Shown piece after piece: positions 56,220-64,000 of a stretch of 64,000 nt of DNA. The stretch's first letter is position 1. Each line of letters begins with the position of its first letter. The notes under the pieces were generated by a model. That model saw nothing but the letters and a program-made list of their open reading frames with translations. It made no database searches and had not been told where the DNA came from. This DNA comes from Pontibacter akesuensis (lineage in GTDB: Bacteria > Bacteroidota > Bacteroidia > Cytophagales > Hymenobacteraceae). The stretch spans positions 1 through 64,000 of the forward strand of contig NZ_CP014767.1 of NCBI RefSeq assembly GCF_001611675.1, read 5' to 3'. The position numbers were made by a program, and so were the translations under genes.

Positions 56220-56542
56220 TGCTGCCTGCATCCAAAACACTCAGTAGGAGGGAGGTGCTGCGGGCGTACAAGCACCTGCGGTATGTGCGCGACAACACCT
56301 CCTACTTCCTGTACTTCATCGTGGAGGGAGGTGTCTGCGTGTACGTGGGGGAGACGAGTAACATCTTCTGGCGCATGGCCAAGCACAAGGCAAAGTGCAC
56401 GGAGGCCTCGCGGATTTACCTGCAGGAGTACGGGGACAAGGAGCAGGTGCTGCGCCTGGAGCGGCACTACATCCGAACCCTCAAACCGAAATACAACAAC
56501 CGCTTCTGCCTTGAGGGCCAGTTGGAGCTCTTTGCCGCCTGA
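56216..56542 (+). CDS. GIY-YIG nuclease-like protein coupled to the partition operon
   Basis: 108 aa. SYFLYFIVEGGVCVYVGETS near residues 27-46 is the GIY-YIG strand pair in variant form (FLYFI for GIY and VYVGE for YIG), NIFWRMAKHK provides the conserved Arg and His, and LERHYIRTLKPKYNNRF near 83-99 the Glu and the YNN end. Catalytic Tyr, Arg, Glu and Asn appear to be present. Its ATG overlaps the stop of the RHH-like gene by 4 nt, so it is coupled to partition genes. The purpose of a nuclease here, perhaps plasmid resolution or stability, is unknown. Confidence 0.72.
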   Translation: MMLPASKTLSRREVLRAYKHLRYVRDNTSYFLYFIVEGGVCVYVGETSNIFWRMAKHKAKCTEASRIYLQEYGDKEQVLRLERHYIRTLKPKYNNRFCLEGQLELFAA

Positions 56543-57507
56543 AAGGCAAGGAGGCAGGTAAAAGCACCTACGTGTCTGTACAAGCGGGGCACAGGGGCAT
56601 CTGGAAACGAAACCTTAGGATTTACCCATGGCAGGAGGTGCCAGTGACCACCGCAGATGCGTGTCACTGGATGTACTTCAGTAAGGGACTTTCTCAGCTT
56701 TCGAAAAGCACTAAGAGCGCTATTACAGAAGTTGCAGGAGCCTTGAAAGCAAAAGTGTGCCTCCTGTTTCCAGCTGCCCAAATTCCTAAGAGAAGTTTTT
56801 TATTGCGCTGGTCTGTTAGAAGGAGTCGTTCCTAAAATAATGTGCTGGATACGGAACATAACAGTTATTAAAGTCCACAGGCTTATAATCGCCGTCTTAG
56901 TAGGAATAACAGTGACAGCAGCCACTCCATTGCCTCGGCCCGACTGTCGAAACTGCTATACGCCACCTTCTGGCCCAGCTCCCGGCTCAGAGACAAGTAG
57001 ACCCTCACAACTGTTTCCTCCCGTTCCTGATTTCCTGTCCTGACACGCGTACCCTTTCACGGCTTGCCCTATTCTTATGTAAGGCAGCACAGGCATTGCA
57101 GCTTCAAAAACCTGAATCAGTCAAAAGCTTTCTTTTTCCCTGCAGAGAAAGAGGTACTTATCAAAGTGAAAAGTAGCTGCATCAAACCTCCCTCCACAGT
57201 GAAATATGTAAAAGTGAGGCATGAATATGTAAAACCCTTTTGAAAAAGGCTTTGTAAAACAGGAACAGGATGTGTATAACTTACACTCAGGCGCTTTGCT
57301 CCAAAGCATTCAGCACGTGAGAGGCTGCCAAAGCGGCGTAAGTTAGAGTAAGCCTGCAAAGCAAGCGACCTGAACAGAGGCTAGGACGCCTCCTCTTCTC
57401 ATCACCCTTGCTCCTACGAAGGACACGTAACCTTGCTTTCTTTGCGACAGCACTGCCTTCAGCACCTTACAGTTAAACTTTAAGCGTAGCAAAAAGACAC
57501 TAGAACG
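56543..57507. other. Gene-poor interval downstream of the partition operon
   Basis: About 960 nt without a convincing gene. A 67-aa frame at 56840-57043 (IIAVLVGITVTAATPLPRPD) is signal-peptide-like but short and unsupported. No repeats or hairpins stood out. Confidence 0.45.
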
Positions 57508-59094
57508 ATGGACAAAGGTCAGGATAAAAATCAAGGCAACGGCAAACACCAGAGCGGTATGGGCATGCGCGGCGTCACGCGCCCCATGGCCGAAAAGGAG
57601 ATCCGCCAGCACAACCAAAACATGCATCAGGACGGGCAGGATAAAGACCAAGACGAGGGGCAGAAGCAGGAAATGCAGGGGATGGACATGACTGACGAGA
57701 TGCGGGAGAAGATGCTGCGCATGCACCACATGCAAACGCTGTGGGTGTACTGGATGATCATCATCCTCGGCGCCTGGGTGCTGCTCTCGCCGCTCACCTT
57801 CGACTACGGCATCGGAACCGTGCAGCCCTCGGGCGGCAGGAGCGTGTGGCTAACGATGGAGCAGCGCATCCTGTTCATGAAATGGAGCGACATCATCAGC
57901 GGCGCCTTGCTGATGTTTTTCGGTTGGCGCGGGCTTACGCCTAACCGCCCCGTCAGCCTCTGGATCTGCTGCTTTATCGGTATCTGGCTTACCATGGCCC
58001 CGCTGCTGTTCTGGTCGCCCACAGCGGTGGCCTACCTGAACGATACCATGGTGGGTGCACTCATCATAGCCCTGACCATACTTATACCGGGTATGCCCAA
58101 CATGATCATGTATATGAAGATGGGCCCCGACACGCCTCCCGGCTGGAGCTACAACCCCTCCAGCTGGCCGCAGCGCTGGATCATGATGGTGCTGGCTTTT
58201 GTGGGCTGGGTCGTGTCGCGCTACCTGGCTGCTTTCCAGCTGGGCTACATCGATACGGTTTGGGATCCTTTCTTCGGGCAGCAGAGCGAGCAGGTGCTTA
58301 ACTCGGCCATGTCGCACAGCATGCCGGTGTCAGATGCGGGCCTGGGCGCCATTGCCTACACGTTTGAGTTCCTGATGGGCTGGATGGGCGCCCCGAGCCG
58401 CTGGCGCACCATGCCCTGGATGGTGGCTATTTTCGGTATCCTGGTGATCCCGCTGGGGCTGGTGCACATCTTCCTGGTCATCAGCCAGCCGGTGATCGTG
58501 GGGGCCTGGTGCATGTTCTGCCTCTTGGCTGCCGCTATCATGATCCCGATGATTCCGCTGGAGGTGGACGAGGTGATTGCCATGATCCAGTTTATGAAGA
58601 AAAAGCTAAAGAAAGGGGAAGAGAGTTTTTGGAAGCTTTTTTGGAAAGGGGGTACCATAAAAAGCGAAGCGGAGGACAAGGCACCGGAGATGATGGCGTT
58701 CCCGCAGAAGCCTGGGCCGGTATACAGCGCCTCTATCTGGGGTATCAGCTTCCCCTGGACCTTAAGCGTAGCTACTGTTTTAGGGTTGGTTCTGGTGGCT
58801 GCCCCAGGCGTTTTCGGCGTTGGCATACAGGAAACGGTAGCAGACGTATTCCACCTGAGCGGCTCTCTGATCGTGGTGGTGTCGATCATCAGCATGGGAG
58901 AGCCGCTGCGCATCTGCCGCTACTTTAACATCCTGCTTGGACTCACTGTGGTAATCGCACCATGGTTTTTGGGGAACAGCCCAACCGGTTTGAGCGTAAC
59001 CGGGGCTGTAGCAGGATTGGCGGTGGCGGCGCTGGCTTTGCCGGTAGGACCAAAAACACAGCGTTATGCAGGATGGGATGCGTATATCAAATAA
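57508..59094 (+). CDS. SPW-repeat/vitamin K epoxide reductase-like membrane protein
   Basis: 528 aa. The first 70 residues are hydrophilic, rich in Gln, His, Met and Asp (MDKGQDKNQGNGKHQSGMGM ... MHQDGQDKDQDEGQKQEMQG), a possible metal-binding region. It is followed by at least ten transmembrane helices. SPW repeats are seen as LGAWVLLSPLTFDYG near residues 88-102 and in VTVVIAPWFLGNSP-like segments at the end. VIVGAWCMFCLLAAA near 330-344 (Cys335, Cys338) is the VKOR-type CxxC. Such fusions oxidise or shuttle disulfides/quinones in the inner membrane, but the role is unknown. The stop overlaps the start of the next gene. Confidence 0.75.
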   Translation: MDKGQDKNQGNGKHQSGMGMRGVTRPMAEKEIRQHNQNMHQDGQDKDQDEGQKQEMQGMDMTDEMREKMLRMHHMQTLWVYWMIIILGAWVLLSPLTFDYGIGTVQPSGGRSVWLTMEQRILFMKWSDIISGALLMFFGWRGLTPNRPVSLWICCFIGIWLTMAPLLFWSPTAVAYLNDTMVGALIIALTILIPGMPNMIMYMKMGPDTPPGWSYNPSSWPQRWIMMVLAFVGWVVSRYLAAFQLGYIDTVWDPFFGQQSEQVLNSAMSHSMPVSDAGLGAIAYTFEFLMGWMGAPSRWRTMPWMVAIFGILVIPLGLVHIFLVISQPVIVGAWCMFCLLAAAIMIPMIPLEVDEVIAMIQFMKKKLKKGEESFWKLFWKGGTIKSEAEDKAPEMMAFPQKPGPVYSASIWGISFPWTLSVATVLGLVLVAAPGVFGVGIQETVADVFHLSGSLIVVVSIISMGEPLRICRYFNILLGLTVVIAPWFLGNSPTGLSVTGAVAGLAVAALALPVGPKTQRYAGWDAYIK

Positions 59095-60406
59095 GAAAAC
59101 ACTCGAAGTAGAGCAGGCGCTGCTATCCGATGAGGAGATAAGGCGCCAGGCACGGGAAGTGCTGTACAAAAACATGATCAGTGGCCGGAAAGCGGGCTTT
59201 TCATACCACTACACCAAACCCTCCCCAGGCACGTACCCTTTCCAGTACTTCTGGGACACCTGCTTTCATGTTTTCATGCTTAGCTCCTTGGGTGAAGAGA
59301 AGATGGCTAAGGAACACCTGCGCAGCCTGTTCCAGATGCAGCGCCCGGATGGTTTCGTGGGGCACATGAGTTATTGGAAGCGCCTGTGGCCCGCTCGTGT
59401 TACAGACCTCCTCCAGTTGCGTCCAAGGGATGTGTTGCGCCTTTACAAACCGCACATGTCCGCGTTGGTGCAGCCTCCCATTGTCGCGCAGGCCGTGCTT
59501 CGTGTTTTCCGCAACTCAAACGATGAGGCGTTCTTAAGGGAAATGCTGCCAAAGCTCAAGAAGTACTATAAGTGGTTGGCGGAAAACCGGGACTTTGAGG
59601 GGGAGGGGCTGCTTTCCATTATCACGCCCTTTGAGTCCGGCATGGACTGGAAGGCCTCTTACGACCCCTTGCTGGGGTACGACAGAGGCAAGGCAGGACC
59701 GCTGCTCTTCTGGAAAGTGCTGCAGGTGGACGCGCACAACTTTTTGAAAGGCTACGACCTACGCGCTATCTACAAGAGCAACAAGTTCGTCGTTAAAGAC
59801 ACTGCCTTCAATACCATCTACGCTCAGAACCTGGAGGCCATGGCCGAGCTGTGCCGGCTGGCTGGAGATGAAGAGGGCCCTGGCTTTCTGCAAAAGGCAA
59901 GTCAGACGGAAAAAAGCATCCTCAGCTACATGTACGATGAAAAGGATGCGGCCTTTTATGATCTGCACGGACACCAGTTCCAGAAGCTACGGGTGCGCAC
60001 CGGCACTGTCTTCTTTCCGGTGGTGCTGAAGGGTGTGCCAGACAATGTCTGCAGGACTGTGCTGGAGAGACACCTGCTGCAGAAGGGTGGCTTCCAGACG
60101 CCCTTCCCTGTTCCCTCCCTGGCAGTAGACGAGCCTGCCTTCCGCCCCGGTGAGTCTTTGTACATCTGGCGCGGGCCTACCTGGGTGGTGTTCAACTGGT
60201 TTATGCAGGGATACCTATTGGAGAGGGGGTACAGGCAGGAGGCAGCCAGCCTCCTGTACAGCGTAAAGCAACTCATCACCAGAAGTGGCTTTCGGGAGTA
60301 TTACGACCCCTTTACAGGGGAGGGGCACGGAGCAGAGGAGTTTACTTGGTCCGGCTTGGTGATAGACATGATAAACCGGCAAATAAAAGCGGAGGAACAC
60401 GTCTAG
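59078..60406 (+). CDS. MGH1-like glycoside hydrolase (GH63-related alpha/alpha barrel)
   Basis: 442 aa from the ATG at 59078 (MRISNKKTLEVEQALLSDEE). The (alpha/alpha)6 pattern contains YPFQYFWDTCFHVFMLSSLG near residues 48-67 (WD substrate motif), ITPFESGMDWKASYDPLLGY near 182-201 (catalytic Asp region), YLYIWRGPTW-like SLYIWRGPTWVVFNWFMQGY near 355-375 and FREYYDPFTGEGHGAEEFTW near 405-424 (catalytic Glu). These are typical of trehalase/GH63-like mannosylglycerate hydrolase-like enzymes. It overlaps the SPW/VKOR-like gene by 17 nt. Substrate, possibly a compatible solute or trehalose-like glucoside, is unknown. Confidence 0.85.
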   Translation: MRISNKKTLEVEQALLSDEEIRRQAREVLYKNMISGRKAGFSYHYTKPSPGTYPFQYFWDTCFHVFMLSSLGEEKMAKEHLRSLFQMQRPDGFVGHMSYWKRLWPARVTDLLQLRPRDVLRLYKPHMSALVQPPIVAQAVLRVFRNSNDEAFLREMLPKLKKYYKWLAENRDFEGEGLLSIITPFESGMDWKASYDPLLGYDRGKAGPLLFWKVLQVDAHNFLKGYDLRAIYKSNKFVVKDTAFNTIYAQNLEAMAELCRLAGDEEGPGFLQKASQTEKSILSYMYDEKDAAFYDLHGHQFQKLRVRTGTVFFPVVLKGVPDNVCRTVLERHLLQKGGFQTPFPVPSLAVDEPAFRPGESLYIWRGPTWVVFNWFMQGYLLERGYRQEAASLLYSVKQLITRSGFREYYDPFTGEGHGAEEFTWSGLVIDMINRQIKAEEHV

Positions 60407-60501
60407 AAGCAGGTAACACTGTCGTGCTGGGTACCTTTCTTCAGCCGCACCTCGATTATACCATTTTTAAATTTTATGTTTCACTTTAACCATGAAACCC
60501 C

Positions 60502-60744
60502 ATGTTCTATCACGTAGAAAACTACAGTTTTAGGCACGTGTCTCTGAGCGCGGGAGGCGTGATGATTGTGGGCCATAGACCCTACGGTGCACTGTTACAG
60601 GCGCTGGCGCAGGATGCTCCCGAACTATCGCCAACGCAGCAAGCCGAAGATGAGGAGAAGTATAAGGCGTATTGGGGAGGGGCACTACCGGGCGGGAAGA
60701 GCAGAAGCGCTGATAACCGTAAATCTAGTACAGGACACGCCTGA
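60502..60744 (+). CDS. Possible small hypothetical protein
   Basis: 80 aa (MFYHVENYSFRHVSLSAGGV ... RSADNRKSSTGHA). The first 40 residues are protein-like; the second half is low-complexity and charged (SPTQQAEDEEKYKAYWGGAL). It is 95 nt after the MGH1-like gene on the same strand. No family is recognised, and the reading frame competes with an antisense frame. Low confidence. Confidence 0.3.
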   Translation: MFYHVENYSFRHVSLSAGGVMIVGHRPYGALLQALAQDAPELSPTQQAEDEEKYKAYWGGALPGGKSRSADNRKSSTGHA

Positions 60745-60842
60745 CTAAGTAAGTCTCTGGTGGATTTATGGCCTCTGCAAGCAGTTAAGCCTACAAAGCC
60801 AATGCCTGCTGCCCAAGACATGCACTAATGAATTTCTGGCCC

Positions 60843-61859
60843 CTAGCCAGGACGGTAAACTTCTTTCCAGGACCAGCCGTCCATTTCCAGCAGTGCCGTA
60901 AGCAGTTTGCGGCGCTCCCCTAGGTCCTGCTCGAAATAATGTCTTACAGCCTCCTTCCCCTTCAGTGGAATCCTTTTCTCCTCCAGCAGCCTTAGGTCGG
61001 GGACAGGTGCCTTTTCGTTGGGGGAGGCGTTCTTTAGGAAGCCCTCCCGCACCACCTCCAGGTAGGAGTCCAGCGCGGTCTGCAGCATCGACATCTTCAC
61101 TTCATCAACTGCCACATCCTGCTGTAGGGCATTTCCCAGCAGCTGATACGCCTCGTCCAGCAGCACAATGGCAGGCGTAATAGATAGCTTCGGCTGGCTG
61201 TTGTGAAAGTGGTGAATGACAGGGTAGGAGTGGTGGTTCATGGTATGCTTGATGAGCATCTGGCACAGATCGGACGTGTTGTCAAAGAAGGAGGAGAAGT
61301 CTTTGCCGTTCCAGCTTTTGGTCAGCATCTGCTGCGGGGTTTTCCCCATGCCGCTGATGTAGAGGCTAAGGGTGCTCTGCAGGCCCACGGCAGAAAGCAC
61401 CGGTAAAAAGTAGGTGATGGAGGTGGTGATGAACACCAGACCCGAATACGCCGCCACGTCCGTCACGATGCGCCAGAAGTCATTCGAGGCCACATAGTCG
61501 CCTATTCCCAGCGTGGAGAGGGTAAAGCCCGCGTAGTAGAGTTTCTCCACCGTGCCGGCAGGGGTTTTCGTGACGCTGTGGACAACAGAATCCGTCTCGG
61601 ACAGCAGGGCAACAAAAAAGCCGAGCCAGAATCCCGCTATCCAAACCAACAGGATTGAAACGAGCACAGCAGGTCCCGCGTAGCCCAGCAGCTTGGATCT
61701 GCCCTTCTTTCCTGCGGTCAGGAAAATGGCTTTGTACACCCCTTTCGAGACAAGGCTCGTGATCATGCCGCCTCCGTTGGAGGAGAAGGTGGTTTTGATG
61801 ATGTCCAGTGCGGTGAGGGCAAAAACAAGCGCTCCAAGGGTAAAATATAAAACTTGCAT
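60843..61859 (-). CDS. Two-TM potassium-channel-like membrane protein
   Basis: 338 aa. TM1 is at residues 1-20 (VLYFTLGALVFALTALDII), TM2 at about 60-85 (GPAVLVSILLVWIAGFWLGF), then a pore loop GFTLSTLGIGDYVASND near 110-126, in which TLGIGD stands for the selectivity filter TxGYGD with Ile for Tyr. A further helix follows (VAAYSGLVFITTSITYFLPV). The C-terminal 180 residues are cytoplasmic and helical (ITPAIVLLDEAYQLLGNALQ). Such proteins are K+ channel-like (Ion_trans_2). The filter change leaves ion selectivity uncertain. It is a single-gene minus-strand unit converging with the 60502 region. Confidence 0.78.
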   Translation of the reverse strand: MQVLYFTLGALVFALTALDIIKTTFSSNGGGMITSLVSKGVYKAIFLTAGKKGRSKLLGYAGPAVLVSILLVWIAGFWLGFFVALLSETDSVVHSVTKTPAGTVEKLYYAGFTLSTLGIGDYVASNDFWRIVTDVAAYSGLVFITTSITYFLPVLSAVGLQSTLSLYISGMGKTPQQMLTKSWNGKDFSSFFDNTSDLCQMLIKHTMNHHSYPVIHHFHNSQPKLSITPAIVLLDEAYQLLGNALQQDVAVDEVKMSMLQTALDSYLEVVREGFLKNASPNEKAPVPDLRLLEEKRIPLKGKEAVRHYFEQDLGERRKLLTALLEMDGWSWKEVYRPG

Positions 61860-62114
61860 GAAAGGCAGGAAGAGTTGGTTTTTCTGCTAAACGAAATTGC
61901 CCTTGGTGGGTTAGCAAGCCATGCTACAGTGGGCGTAAACGGTGTGCCTGCTGTTTCGCTGGCATCGGTTGATATAGCGCCCTTGCGGGCACTTCTTTGC
62001 ATGATGGCACAGTGCAGCTACACAAAATGTATAAAAAGCAACCTTAAATATGTAAAACATAGGGTTCCCGTGTGGGTATAAAGCAAAAGATGTATCATTT
62101 AAACTTAACATACT

Positions 62115-62435
62115 ATGAACAAGGACTTGATAAGAACTTTGGCTGAGTGCGCTGCGGCCTGTAACAACTGCGCTATTTCCTGTCTTCAGGAAGACGATAT
62201 CAAAATGATGGTGCCCTGCATCCGTTTGGACCTGGACTGCGCCGCCATCTGTAAGGAGGCCATCGATTATGTGTCCCGTGACTCCCGCTACGCTGGGGAG
62301 ATACTACGGCAGTGCGCCAAGATATGCAGGGACTGCGGCCAGGAGTGCCAGAAGCATGAGGCGCAGCATTGCAAGGAGTGCGCAGAGGCATGCTTCAAGT
62401 GCGCCGAGGCCTGTGAGCAGCATCAAACAGCATAG
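62115..62435 (+). CDS. Four-helix bundle copper-binding protein (Csp-like, DUF326)
   Basis: 106 aa with 13 Cys residues arranged in helices: CAAACNNCAISCLQED near residues 12-27, CIRLDLDCAAICKEAID near 35-51, CAKICRDCGQECQKH near 65-80 and CKECAEACFKCAEACEQHQT near 85-105. This CxxxC repetition in a four-helix bundle is the copper-storage protein Csp family (PF03860). There is no signal peptide, so it belongs with the cytosolic Csp3 type that stores many Cu(I) ions. It converges with the outer-membrane protein gene at 62522, separated by a bidirectional terminator. Confidence 0.93.
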   Translation: MNKDLIRTLAECAAACNNCAISCLQEDDIKMMVPCIRLDLDCAAICKEAIDYVSRDSRYAGEILRQCAKICRDCGQECQKHEAQHCKECAEACFKCAEACEQHQTA

Positions 62436-62454
62436 CCTTTCATTCTTTTAGGTA

Positions 62455-62495
62455 ACACGAGGGGCCTGTGACTAAATAGCATAGGCCCCTCGTGT
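62455..62495. terminator. Bidirectional terminator between the Csp and OMP genes
   Basis: A perfect 13-bp stem (62455-62467 with 62483-62495), 15-nt loop, ACACGAGGGGCCT and its complement, followed by TTTAAC on the plus strand and TTACC on the minus. Confidence 0.75.
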
Positions 62496-62521
62496 TTAAC
62501 ATGCTTCTGAGGCGCTACCAG

Positions 62522-63895
62522 TTACTGTGGCACCATCAGGGAAGGGAACACACGCAGATAAACCTGCGCACTTACAGGAAGCTCGCCATAATAAGGGTGC
62601 AATTCGCTGCTGCCCCTGAACACGCTTGCCTGCGCACCCAGCTGCAGGTTTACCGCACCCAACTGCGCTAGCTGCCTGTTTGCGCCAACCGTCAATGCCT
62701 GTATGCCAAAGAGGGCGTCGTGGCCGAACATACCTTCCTCAAACCCTAATTCTGCTGCCGACTTCTGCACAAACTCATAGCGTCCGTATACAGCGAACTT
62801 ATCGTTTTGCAGGTTTGACTCCAGCAGGAAAGAGTGTTCCTTATGGTGTGCATCCACGTAATTGTAGCCCCAGTTAACAGTGGTGGTAAAAAAGCGGTTG
62901 TCGCCCGGCAGCTTGTTGCCGTACAGCACAGAGGCCGTCGTGCGGTAAACATCTTCATCGGGCTCATTTGACTCCGGACTCTTCACGTAAGCCGTGGAGG
63001 TTTGCAAACTCCAGTTGGTGGAGGGGTTATAGGTCAGGCGGATCGCACGGGAGTCGAAGCGGGGCTTGTCGAAATCATACCGCTCCTCGTCCGGCTCCCG
63101 GCCAGTGAAAGAGGAGCCCTCCAGCTTGAAGTTGCGGTAGCGAACTCCCAGTGTGGCCACCCCGAAGGTGATGTGGGTGGCGTCCTGCCAGTGGTGGCCC
63201 AGCGGCGAGTCAGGGTTGTTGAGCGCCGACGGGCGGTGCATAAAGGCCACATTGCTTAGGGCAGGCTCACCGGGGTAGCCCAGGTACACAAACACATCTG
63301 CCTCCTCCGATAGCATGTGCGTGTAGCCGACGGACAATTCGCTCAACAGGTCGTGCGGGTGCTGGCGGTCTATCAGCGGAGAGCCTTCAAACGTTTCACC
63401 CGTCTGGAAAAGCAGCGGATAGCCGTTGCCGCCCACTGTGAGCGGGTCCAGGGAGATCATGCCGCTGAACCGCAGTAAGCCCCTGCTCCCTACAAAGCGC
63501 TGCCCCATCAGCATCAGCCAGTTCGGCGCGTCAAACTGGCTGTCGCCCCGTTCGCCCGCCTCAAACACATCCTGTTTGTTATAGCGCAGGAACAGGCTGT
63601 AGTGCAGCATCAGCATCCAGTCGCCCCGGTGGAACATGTTGCCGTACATCGGCGACTCGTCCGGAAGCCAGCCTGTGCCAGAGGCGTTACGGCTCATCGG
63701 CAGGTTACGCGAGAAGGCATGGGACATGGGCATCTGCCCGTGCTGCATGTCCCTGTGCTGCGAGGGATCCTGTTGCTCCACCTGATGGGTCGCCGTGTCT
63801 TTGGGCTGTTGCTGGTGCCCCTCGTGCTGTGCCATAGCCGGAAGAGCCAGCCCCGCTGTAGCAAGGCAGAAGAGTAGGAATTTTAGTGTTTTCAT
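62522..63895 (-). CDS. Outer-membrane beta-barrel protein with His/Met-rich N-terminus
   Basis: 457 aa with signal peptide (FLLFCLATAGLALPAMAQ). The mature N-terminus is rich in His, Met and Gln (HEGHQQQPKDTATHQVEQQD ... HRDMQHGQMPMSHAFSRN), typical of copper- or silver-associated secreted proteins. The rest has alternating amphipathic strands, for example WMLMLHYSLFLRYNKQDVFE, LLRFSGMISLDPLTVGG, LQLGAQASVFRGSSELHPYY and a terminal VYLRVFPSLMVPQ, characteristic of a large barrel. Related Bacteroidota genes occur in copper/heavy-metal loci. The upstream gene ends 8 nt before its ATG, so they are probably co-transcribed. Confidence 0.72.
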   Translation of the reverse strand: MKTLKFLLFCLATAGLALPAMAQHEGHQQQPKDTATHQVEQQDPSQHRDMQHGQMPMSHAFSRNLPMSRNASGTGWLPDESPMYGNMFHRGDWMLMLHYSLFLRYNKQDVFEAGERGDSQFDAPNWLMLMGQRFVGSRGLLRFSGMISLDPLTVGGNGYPLLFQTGETFEGSPLIDRQHPHDLLSELSVGYTHMLSEEADVFVYLGYPGEPALSNVAFMHRPSALNNPDSPLGHHWQDATHITFGVATLGVRYRNFKLEGSSFTGREPDEERYDFDKPRFDSRAIRLTYNPSTNWSLQTSTAYVKSPESNEPDEDVYRTTASVLYGNKLPGDNRFFTTTVNWGYNYVDAHHKEHSFLLESNLQNDKFAVYGRYEFVQKSAAELGFEEGMFGHDALFGIQALTVGANRQLAQLGAVNLQLGAQASVFRGSSELHPYYGELPVSAQVYLRVFPSLMVPQ

Positions 63896-63903
63896 AGTTT
63901 AGG
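63896..63903. other. Short intercistronic spacer
   Basis: 8 nt between the stop at 63904 and the ATG at 63895 imply coupled transcription of the two minus-strand genes. Confidence 0.4.
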
Positions 63904-64000
63904 TTAATACGGTGACAGCGCGTATTCGTCTGTGGGTCCCGGAGTGTAACAGAAAACTATCTCTATCTCCTGTCCGTATTCATGCGTTGCATCATCTGCT
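63904..64000 (-). CDS. C-terminal fragment of a gene upstream of the OMP gene (cut by window edge)
   Basis: On the minus strand one frame is open from the window end to a TAA at 63906-63904 and reads ADDATHEYGQEIEIVFCYTP then GPTDEYALSPY. The other frames stop early. The fragment is too short to name. Its 8-nt spacing from the barrel gene suggests that the two form one operon, possibly for metal handling. Confidence 0.5.
   Translation of the reverse strand, partial: ADDATHEYGQEIEIVFCYTPGPTDEYALSPY

Overview
The window looks like part of a large plasmid, or a plasmid-derived replicon, of a Bacteroidota bacterium, probably Cytophagales of the Hymenobacteraceae (Pontibacter/Rufibacter type). 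The grounds are Bacteroidota-type promoters (TAnnTTTG -7 boxes at several starts), many protein families typical of that group (DUF302, short AMP nucleosidase, CatA-like acetyltransferase, GH43/GH9 sets, SPW-repeat protein) and a plasmid core. That core has iterons, a Rep_3 initiator, AT-rich centromere-like repeats, ParA, a small RHH-like protein and a GIY-YIG protein. The genus is an inference. I see no rRNA, tRNA or CRISPR array.

Layout. 0-6 kb: start of a methyltransferase, DUF302 and DUF2892 stress proteins, three tandem SpoIIAA/STAS-like paralogues, a CrcB fluoride channel, a MITE-like IS relic, AMP nucleosidase, and a CatA-like acetyltransferase overlapping its Crp-family regulator. 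6-22 kb: an accessory island of very small genes in lineage-specific families, several present two or three times in shuffled order and orientation. It also holds an orphan H-NOX haem protein, a STAS/H-NOX-tail chimera, an STAS antagonist, a truncated ECF sigma factor, an AbiE-type toxin-antitoxin pair and an internally deleted IS1182-type element. 22-31 kb: a HxlR-linked redox cluster with two LLM flavin oxidoreductases, three paralogous F420-reductase-like NADP-binding proteins, an NmrA-like protein and a lipase-like hydrolase, plus a PRISE-type reductase after hxlR. 32-42 kb: a hemicellulose/xylan degradation locus (GH9, three GH43, one esterase) without SusCD.

42-51 kb: an AT-richer section with cassette-like genes separated by attC-like hairpins, a large NERD/SEC-C protein, and a putative two-gene operon of a YhcG-type PDDEXK nuclease and a DUF4209-like protein with an Rx4H motif. 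51-56.5 kb: serine recombinase and the plasmid replication/partition core. 57-64 kb: membrane and metal-related genes (SPW/VKOR-like protein, MGH1-like glycosidase, a two-TM potassium-channel-like protein, a four-helix copper-binding protein, an outer-membrane barrel protein and the end of a further gene).

The most unusual signals are: the reshuffled microgene block with its STAS/H-NOX chimera; a palindromic element found twice inside the yhcG-like coding sequence and once intergenically; a dispersed repeat with 10-bp internal periodicity at six or more intergenic sites; the cassette/defence-like section at 42-51 kb; and the triple F420-reductase-like/LLM operon with a palindromic HxlR-type operator.
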